Shown piece after piece: positions 56,401 to 64,000 of a DNA stretch of 64,000 bases (its first letter is position 1; each line of letters opens with the position of its first letter). The notes beneath the pieces are model-generated. The model saw nothing but the letters and a program-made list of their open reading frames with translations. It did not search any database and was not told where the DNA came from. This DNA comes from Crotalaria pallida (taxonomy: Eukaryota > Streptophyta > Magnoliopsida > Fabales > Fabaceae), in assembly GCA_037953625.1 (NCBI GenBank), contig CM075655.1, positions 119,977,001 to 120,041,000 of the forward strand. The letters are read 5' to 3'. The position numbers and the translations under genes are program-made.

Positions 56401-59400
56401 TTAAGTGAAATAGTGAATATAAGGATTGATATTTTCTTTTGTTCCTTCCCTTTGTTTTGGTTTGATCTTTGCTTTTTTATTATTATGAAATACATATTTT
56501 GTTAAGATTGTGGAGCATCTTTTATTTTTACGTGTGAAAGTTTTCTCACATGTAAAAGTTTGTGCAGGTACTGCAAGAACTTCACTGGTCATTACTATTG
56601 GACCGTCTCCACGCCATAGGGGAGAGACTGCAAGTACTATAATGTTTGGACAGAGGGTGGGTTCCAAATTCATTAGCTAATTTCTTTTTCCTTCTACTTT
56701 TAAGATTGACATGCCATTACCAGATTACCTGGTCCATGGTATTGCCAATTAATTTCATGAGGCTATTGCATAAGATATGGCAGGGTGCCTTGTAGTCATT
56801 TTTAAGATGCTGCATATTTGTGCTTTTTGCAGGCTATGAAGGTGGAAAACATGGTAAAGTTAAAAGAGGAATTTGATTACAAAAGCTTATCTAGAAGGCT
56901 AGACATAGAATTAGAAAAACTCATTATGGAACATGAAAGGCAGCAGAAGGCATTTGAGGATGAAATTGAAAGGTTAGCCACAGAAGCACAACATCGGATA
57001 TCTGAGGCTGAAAGAAACTATTCGGATTCATTGGAGGTTGATTCTATAATCTACGTGAATCTTATTTATGTAGGCCATACACAGCCATCAATCACATAGT
57101 TTCTGGTACAATGTATACATACTATCACATCTAACTAGTATTTGAGTTGATATTGTCCATTCTTGCTTGCCAAGGTATGTTGGTTCGGTACAAAGCATGA
57201 CTTAAAAAACTTCTAGAAGTTCAATTAGCAAAATACGTGGTTGATTTCCTGTTGATGATCTCCTAGTGAGTGTGTACTTATACTCATTTTCCTTTTCAGA
57301 AGGAAAGAATGAAATATCAGAAAGACTATATAGAATCAATTAAGAAGCTTGAAGAGCAGTTGGTGGTGAATCAACGGAAGAATGAAGACCTTCATAAGAA
57401 AACGAGTGCAGAGGTAGTAGTTTTTTTTATTATGCTATAGGGTCTTGAGCTACTTTCAATCGATGAAATTGGTAAGATCTCTTCTGGAAAACTTAAAGGA
57501 AGGGGGAATATCTCTTCTAGAATAATTTCTGGATATGGATTTTAGTAAGCTTAGCTTGTTAATTTCATGAATTTTCCATGATTTTAGTATCTAAATTTGT
57601 CATTTGATTTATGTTTGGGACATTTTTCTTCAAAGATTTAAGGACTTAGATCTTCCAGTGAAGCCAAACGAAATTGCAATTTGTGACTTTTGTAACTATA
57701 TAGCAGCTTAATGTTTAATAAGTATGCACACTTTGTTATTGGGGATTTCCCCCAATCAAGCATTGCTCTCACTTGATTTATCTTTTCTTAGATTCCCAAA
57801 GTGTCTGCTGAAGAACTGGCTGATTTGAAAAAAAGGATTCAGAAAGAGACTCTTTCAAGAAAAGCTGCTGAAGGGGAAGTAAATAATCTGAAAATTCAAG
57901 TGGCTGATCTAAAAATGTCAGAAGTATGTGTTTGTGCCTCTAACATTAATATTTTTCCTTTCCTCATCTTGTTTGTATCTAAATTACTTTCACATGGATT
58001 TGTTTACTGTGGTAGGCATCAGGAAAGTCAGAGATCTCAAAACTATGTAAGATGTTGGATGATGAGGCACATCAGAAAGAAAAACTAGAAGAAGAAATAG
58101 CAATATTACAAAGTCAATTGTTGCAGTCAAATCTTCAAACTGATGAGGTAAGCTATATCTAATTGCTTAAATGTCATAGTTGGCTTCTATCTAGCAGATG
58201 TTTTATAATAGGATGACCACTTTTCCATTGCACTTTTTTCCCTCTCATGGTTGTCCTCTTAGAAACTTCTTGAATTTTTGGATTAAACTAATTAGTCAGT
58301 TTGCATCTATTGGCATGTATATTCATTCATTCATAAACGGATGGTTGATATCATTCCCAAAGCCGTGGTTTGTAACAAAAACTCAAAATACCTATGAATT
58401 TTATCTTCTTCACTTTCTGAAGGAGAAATTAAGAGTAAGAAATGACTTTCATTTACATTTTACACGCTTTTGTTTGTTAATCCATTAATTAAAGATTTTC
58501 TTTAGATACTGCATTTTGATTTTTGATTTTTGATTTTTTTTTTTTAAATTTGATTAGCACAAAGGGTCAGTGGTGAGAAAATTATTAAATTACTTTAATA
58601 TCTTCAATTCAGCTTGGAATAGACATGACTAGTCCAAGCTGAACTGAAGATATTACCGAAATTTAATAATTTTCTTTGGAATCATATTTATGCCAATGGG
58701 AGACAAAGGTATCTGCAAGCACTTGGCTTTGGCTATTTATTGGCTGAAACTCAGGGCCTAACATGTTGGTTGCTTCACCTGCCTTAAGCCATGACTATGT
58801 TGATTATCATTCGTGGCATACTGTTCTAGGATTTATGGCCATTAAAGAAAATGAGCTTTGAGTTAATCATCTGTGTCCTTATGATGTCTTTCTGATTTAA
58901 ACACTAAGCTAATACTGCTGAATTTAAAACAACTTGATGAAAATCTTGCTTACCATACCTCCTTTTTTAACTTTTTTTTTTCCTTTTGTTATCGTTTCTC
59001 ATCATTGGAGGTGAAATTGGAATATTGTGCAGCTTAAGTAAATTTTTGGGACTTTATCTAATGGCAAATGAATTGTATTGAGAACTATGCAAATGAAAAC
59101 AAACCAATGTTTTTTGTCATTTCTGATTATTATGTGCACTGTTCATGCATCTTCTTCTATGATCATGTGCGGGAATCATGTCGTGTTATCGAATTGACAT
59201 TTGTTTTGTAGACAAGGCGACACCATGAAAGAGGTGGATTTGAAAAGGAAGTAGGTGGTCTTGATTCTCTCATTTCCCAAGTTAAGCTTCAGCAGCAAGC
59301 TTCAGGAAATGGAGAGAAGCCCTCAATGGCCAAGCTCTTTGAACAAGGTTGTAATTAGTATATATTACATTTTTGAAAACTTGACATATATTCTCTTAGC

Positions 59401-61942
59401 AGATTATTGTGTCTGTTTCAAGATTATTGTCTTCCTGATTAAATAAATATTCATACAGTGGGATTGCAGAAGATTCTGTCATTGCTTGAAGCAGAAGATG
59501 CTGACGTGCGAATCCATGCTGTAAAAGTTGTAGCAAATCTTGCCGCTGAAGGTTGCTATTTTACCATCTTATGATGAAAATCCTGATACTTACCTTCTTG
59601 CTTCTGGGACTCAGATTCAAAAATGAAATCTGAAGCAAAAGATAAAAGACTTAAATAAATAATTAATATGATCTATGAATTATTTGATTTGTACTTTTGT
59701 AGTCAATGAATCTGTGGAGAAAGTTAAAAGTTCAGTATTCTGAATCTTTTGTTAAACAGAAATATTATCACTAGACAATATTGAACCCTCTCTTCCTAAT
59801 TCTGCCTTCCATACATGTCATATATTTGGTTTGTTTTATCAAATGTACTGATTCAAAGGAGGAGAGTATTTCCTTATAAACTATATTAATTTTATAGAAT
59901 TCCGTTATGAAAGAAGCATCAGTCCTAACATCTATCCAATTTGATGTTACAGAAACAAATCAGGGGAAGATTGTACAGGCGGGTGGGCTTACATCCTTGC
60001 TTACATTGCTTAAGAGCTCACAAGATGAGACCATACATAGAGTTGCTGCAGGTGCTATTGCAAACTTGGCAATGAATGGTAAACTCGTGTTTCCTCTTCT
60101 TTCCAACTAGTTTTTCGTATGAAATAAAAAATATTTATTACTGAGGGATATCTTATTTTTTTCCTGGTTTCCAACCTTATTCTCTTTCTTAACAGAAACC
60201 AACCAAGAACTCATTGTGGCCCAAGGGGGCATCAGTATGTTGTCAATGACAGCAGCAAATGCTGAAGATCCTCAAACCCTTCGAATGGTTGCTGGAGCTA
60301 TTGCTAATCTTTGTGGCAATGGTAAACTACTAATCTTATGCTATTTTTAATTTGTTTAATCTCCTGCTGCACTACAACAACAACAACAACTAAGCCTTTG
60401 TCCCACTAGGTGGGGTCGGCTACATGGATCAAACGACGCCATAAAGGCCTATCATAAATCATGTCTTTTGATAAGGCATTGATTGCCATATCCTGCTGCA
60501 CTATTTTGGGATTTTTCTGCAATGTAGATAATGCATATGTTAGTTTGTGTTTGGACCATCTCTTTTTGGGGCATAAAAGCTACTTCAAAATCAAATCTAG
60601 AAATAAGAGTTTGAAGTGAAGCTTTTAAATCTAGAAATAAGAAGAAGCTCCTTCTCATTTTGCCTAATCAGGGACAACAAACTTACCTTGCTAAAAAAAA
60701 TCCTGCCCTGATCTCCAAATTAAGTAGTGGGGCCCTAAATGGGGCAGTCTCCAGGAGATCCTCAAACACATTGGTAAATTGCCATCCCTAAGTATGTTTC
60801 AATAATTAGAATCATTGGCAGTTTGGCACACTAAAACTCTGACTCTGAAAGTTAAGTAGTTGTATCAATAAGGTGTTATCTTTGTTGAGATCTTGATGCC
60901 AAGTTCAACCTATTTTCTTATTTAAAAAAATCAGCTATGTCTTCTATTTTTTTTTTTTTTTTTGCCCTTGTGCCTGGTAAATGCTCTAAAAAATTTCATG
61001 TTGAAAAGTAAAGAAAAATATATATTTGGTTCCCATATTGAACATTTCAAACAGCTGCTTGAGGAGTCTCACGGGGATGCGTTGCATAACATAAATTGAT
61101 ACGTGGAGAGAGGGAGTGAATTTTAGTCCAGGCATCATCTACCAAGTTAATTCTCTAGAAAAAAATTACCTGCCGTTGCTAACAAATTTGTTTTCCCTGC
61201 ATCTAGATAAGCTACAAGCAAAACTAAGGAATGAAGGTGGTATCAAGGCACTGCTTGGAATGGTCAGATGCAGACATCCTGATGTACACGCACAAGTTGC
61301 TCGTGGAATAGCGAACTTTGCTAAGTGTGAGTCAAGGGCATCTAGTCAAGGTAACTTACTCCGGCATTTCCCCATGTCACATATTTCGATGGTGATTGAC
61401 ATTAATGTTCATTGAAATGACATTTTTTTCTTTGAAAAGATACATATTTCTTCCCTATTATTCGTGCATCACTTCCATATTTCACCTTTTCATAGTTTGA
61501 CCTTGGCATAGTTTGGGTTGTAATATTATAGTCGATAAACTTTGCTATTATTGCCTGAGTTAAAGTTTTGAAACATTGTACAGGGTCAAAGAGTGGAAGA
61601 TCCTTCCTTATTGAGGACGGTGCCCTTCCGTGGATTGTGCAAAATGCAAATAACGAATCCTCATCAATTAGACGTCATATTGAGCTTGCACTTTGTCACT
61701 TAGCGCAACATGGTAAGTACTAAGCACACTCTTTTAAAGTTTCACCATGACATGTTGTTAAGATTGTCTGTTGGATTCCAGAAGTAAATGCAAGAGACAT
61801 GATTAGTGGAGGTGCATTATGGGAGCTAGTTCGTATCTCGCGAGATTGTTCAAGGGAAGACATAAAGACTCTTGCACATAGAACACTAGTCTCCAGTCCC
61901 ACTTTCCAAGCTGAAATGAGGCGATTGCGGATTAATTGCTGA
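53456..61942 (+). CDS. ARK3: Armadillo-repeat kinesin (ARK2/ARK3 type)
   Basis: Nineteen exons (53456-53663, 54131-54231, 54325-54447, 54903-55088, 55265-55486, 55583-55739, 56245-56394, 56568-56656, 56833-57036, 57300-57413, 57792-57923, 58016-58147, 59212-59347, 59459-59551, 59953-60078, 60196-60321, 61207-61350, 61584-61712, 61782-61942) join in frame to 910 aa. Order: low-complexity basic N-terminus (1-69); kinesin motor (about 70-430) with P-loop GQTGTGKT (158-165), switch I SSRSH (272-276) and switch II DLAGSE (322-327); neck and coiled coil (about 430-640); armadillo repeats (about 652-910), for example VRIHAVKVVANLAAE and VAAGAIANLAMN. This motor-coil-ARM layout is specific to plant ungrouped ARK kinesins, plus-end motors that act on cortical and endoplasmic microtubules; relatives affect root-hair and cell growth. 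All motor nucleotide motifs are intact. The symbol follows gene order and length only. Confidence 0.92.
53935..54055 (+). mobile_element. tRNA-like SINE in kinesin intron 1
   Basis: Strong pol III promoter elements: an A box (tggctcaattggtagagc) and a B box (gggttgaacccc) about 45 nt later, followed by an A-rich tail. It does not fold as a complete tRNA (no acceptor pairing), so it is a SINE head and not a tRNA gene. Flanking words 'atgttccc' and 'atgtttgcc' may be a worn target duplication. Confidence 0.65.
58577..58674. repeat. 98-nt near-perfect intronic hairpin
   Basis: The arms 58577-58622 and 58629-58674 pair at 41 of 46 positions around a 6-nt loop (acatga). It lies in kinesin intron 12 (58148-59211), well away from both splice sites. 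Neither arm matches a microRNA I recognise. It could be a tiny foldback MITE or a small-RNA precursor. Confidence 0.8.
60375..60475 (+). repeat. Retroelement 3'-end-like repeat in kinesin intron 16
   Basis: Holds '(aca)n actaagcctttgtcccactaggtggggtcggctacatggatc', a word order I know as a recurring plant repeat at SINE/RTE-LINE 3' ends. GC-rich compared with the intron. No target duplication was identified, so boundaries are approximate. Confidence 0.5.
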
Positions 61943-64000
61943 AGTGGGATAAAAGTTCCCAATATACCAATTACTTTTCAGTATTCTGGATGGCCTTCTT
62001 CAGTGTTCCAGCTGAAATTTTAAACAAGTGAAAGTGGTTTTTTCCATCAATGAACGATTCATAATTTAATCTAATTAAGTCAACGTGGTATCTTTCTAGT
62101 ATCTAGCTTCTGGGTTGTAAATTGATTTGTATATGAAATATAAAAATCAGGGTAGTGTGATAGTTTTGATTTTCTTCTACGAAATAGCTCGTTGCCTATA
62201 ATAACGACAAGAATTGATTTGTTGATTAGTGATGATTTGATTTGTTCCAACCAAAATCTATTTAATATAGTGTGGTCCCCTTGAACATTCATTTTTCCAT
62301 AACAGAATGCCCTGCCAAGTTGCAAAAGCTAGAGCATTGTTGGTTATAATTATTGCCGTTTATAATTTGAGCTTTTGAGATGACTTAGGTTGGTATGATA
62401 ATGACTAATGAGGCATATGCGCCTCAAACTTACTTGGGAGTGACAAAAGATTAAGAAAAAGTAGTCCTTTGGTTAATTAATATTATTATTGGATAATGAT
62501 GCCTGGCTGGGAACTGCACTTTGCTTAATCAGACTCTTATTATTATATGAATGATGGTATTTACATAAATTTTACAGGTGTTTGCATCTGAATTTAATTG
62601 GTTTATCCCAATTAAATACTCCATGGTGGGGCTACTTAAACTCTTAGTGTTAAAGCTTATACAGGGACAATGGTCAATGGTTCGAGATTATTGCACGGAA
62701 AATTTGTAAAGAATACTATTGTTGTCCTCAACATGAGCCATTATCTTACTACAGTAGTTATAACTTATAAGAGGTGGTAAGTTTTGTGTAATTATGTAAT
62801 TTGGTCAATATACGGGGAAAATCCGAACATGACAAAATTGCCTACGAAACTTATTTCTAAAAGGATTACGTCATTTTCTTAGCAAGTACTAGTACTTGCT
62901 CTAGCCTACGAAACTTTGTATATATTCATCTCTATCTTTTCTTTACACATAAGCAGAAATCGATTTTTGAAAATTATTTTTTTCACAAAATGTACATTTT
63001 TAAAATTTAAATTCTGCAATTCCTACCCCATATGGCCATAAATATTGAAGAAGACACAATCAAGACCCGTGATATAACCGTTTACTCTGATGAGTACTTA
63101 GGCTGAGCCTTTACTTATTTACTATTTTTCGGTGTGCAGAGGTTTTTGTTACAACGCTTAAAATATAGTAAGTGATTGATCAAATAACAAAGTCAGACGG
63201 TTTCGGTTCTTGTCTTTGTCTCCAACAAGAATGACTTGTTGATTGGCGCCTCAACATGGTTACCAATTAGGCAATTACTATTTAGTTAGGGGTGTAGTAA
63301 TCAATAGATCCCTACTAACGAATTCCGGATAACCGGGCATCGTTCAAGATTAATCTATATGTTTTTTTTAGCGTGTGAGTTAGAGTATATGATAAAATTA
63401 TTGTATATGATTTGGAAAAGATGTTATGCTTGGTTTGGTCTTAATTCGGACTACATAAAGAAGGAAAGAAAAACTTCATACATCATGGAGGTTTGGTAAT
63501 ATTGAATAACAAGGCAAAAAATTTGGTGGATGAATTTATGGTTTATCATTATTTGGAACATATGGATGGCGAAAAATAGAAAGGTTTTTGACAGTATGGA
63601 TGCACAAATGGAGGAAACGGTGGAAGATATTGGTGTCCAGTTTTGAACTCTTTTTAAAACACAGGTGTTACCCATGCTTTTGGAAATTGGATAGTAAACC
63701 CGATGGAATATATTAGAAACTTGTAATTGTGTTTTGGAGATAGGAGTAGTAGTGGAGTACCCCTTGTGCTCCTTTTTTCTTATGTGTTTTAATAAATCTC
63801 TTTTTCTTTGGCTGCTAACAAAAATTATTGTGTAACCAAAAAAAATAAAAAATAAATAATTGTATTCCAGTTTATCAGAAGATCATTTTTTTTTTCATGC
63901 AAATTTTAAAATACATGTTTTCAAAATATATAAAAAATGATAGTCTAGAATCTAGATAAAATAAATGTGTGCTATATGAGTATATATTATACGGAGTATC
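61943..64000. other. Right flank: kinesin 3' region and LINE end
   Basis: The first about 300 bp is probably the kinesin 3' UTR. AT-rich unique sequence follows to about 63430, then a 5'-truncated LINE (63435-63870). No other gene is supported to the window's end. Confidence 0.5.
63435..63870 (+). mobile_element. 5'-truncated L1-type LINE, 3' end
   Basis: One plus-strand frame (about 63537-63644) reads WFIIIWNIWMAKNRKVFDSM and continues as a Glu-rich stretch to a stop. The 'IWxIWxARNxxVF' block is characteristic of the C-terminal end of plant L1-type polyproteins. A non-coding 3' part and an A-rich tail (about 63838-63862) follow. Upstream frame breaks show it is dead. Confidence 0.7.

Noticed and set aside
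1..64000. CRISPR arrays, rRNA genes, bacterial operons or insertion sequences, viral genes, toxin genes
   Set aside because: Looked for and not seen; all repeats fit plant transposable elements or microsatellites.

Overview
The window is nuclear DNA from a flowering plant, most likely a eudicot and plausibly a papilionoid legume. Genes have many short exons with GT-AG introns, intergenic DNA is very AT-rich, Stowaway-type MITEs and small poly(A)-tailed SINEs are frequent, and every protein-coding gene has a recognisable land-plant family. The species cannot be fixed from the sequence alone. No bacterial-style operons, CRISPR arrays, rRNA genes or true tRNA genes were seen.

Layout, left to right: (1) 1-10.6 kb: two tandem, intronless, secreted subtilases (SBT1/SBT2, minus strand). 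A decayed fragment of the next gene lies at the junction between them. (2) 12.96-17.86 kb: an 18-exon TPX2-like microtubule/Aurora-activator gene (minus). (3) 20.96-23.54 kb: an ACS10/ACS12-type aminotransferase-like gene (plus) whose PLP lysine is replaced by Asn. (4) 25.03-27.80 kb: an LRR receptor-like kinase with a degenerate catalytic loop (minus). (5) 31.71-34.90 kb: a VTT/SNARE-associated Golgi-type membrane protein (minus). (6) 34.9-39.9 kb: a repeat-filled gap. (7) 39.90-43.09 kb: a plastid BASS5/6-type transporter (plus). (8) 44.72-47.34 kb: a nuclear YCF49-like plastid protein (plus). (9) 47.3-53.5 kb: a long gap without a supported gene. (10) 53.46-61.94 kb: a 19-exon armadillo-repeat kinesin (plus). 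(11) A LINE 3' end close to the right edge.

Exon structures were assembled by hand from splice signals and reading-frame continuity. All multi-exon genes close in frame: TPXL 488 aa, ACS-like 528 aa, RLK 890 aa, VTT 313 aa, BASS 403 aa, YCF49-like 175 aa, ARK 910 aa. The genes do not form a pathway. What binds them is gene order. From memory of Arabidopsis locus numbers, parts of the same neighbourhood are split between paralogous Arabidopsis blocks (At4g22830-22860, At4g11990-12030, At1g12430-12460, At1g62950-62960), so this window may keep an older, less fractionated order.

The most interesting points are the aminotransferase-like gene that has lost its PLP-binding residues but keeps an intact frame, the apparent SBT-TPXL tandem-duplication junction, a 98-nt near-perfect intronic hairpin in the kinesin gene, a duplicated pseudo-exon in the BASS gene, and a dense set of datable nested insertions (SINEs with clear target-site duplications inside MITEs, plus a Helitron 3' end).
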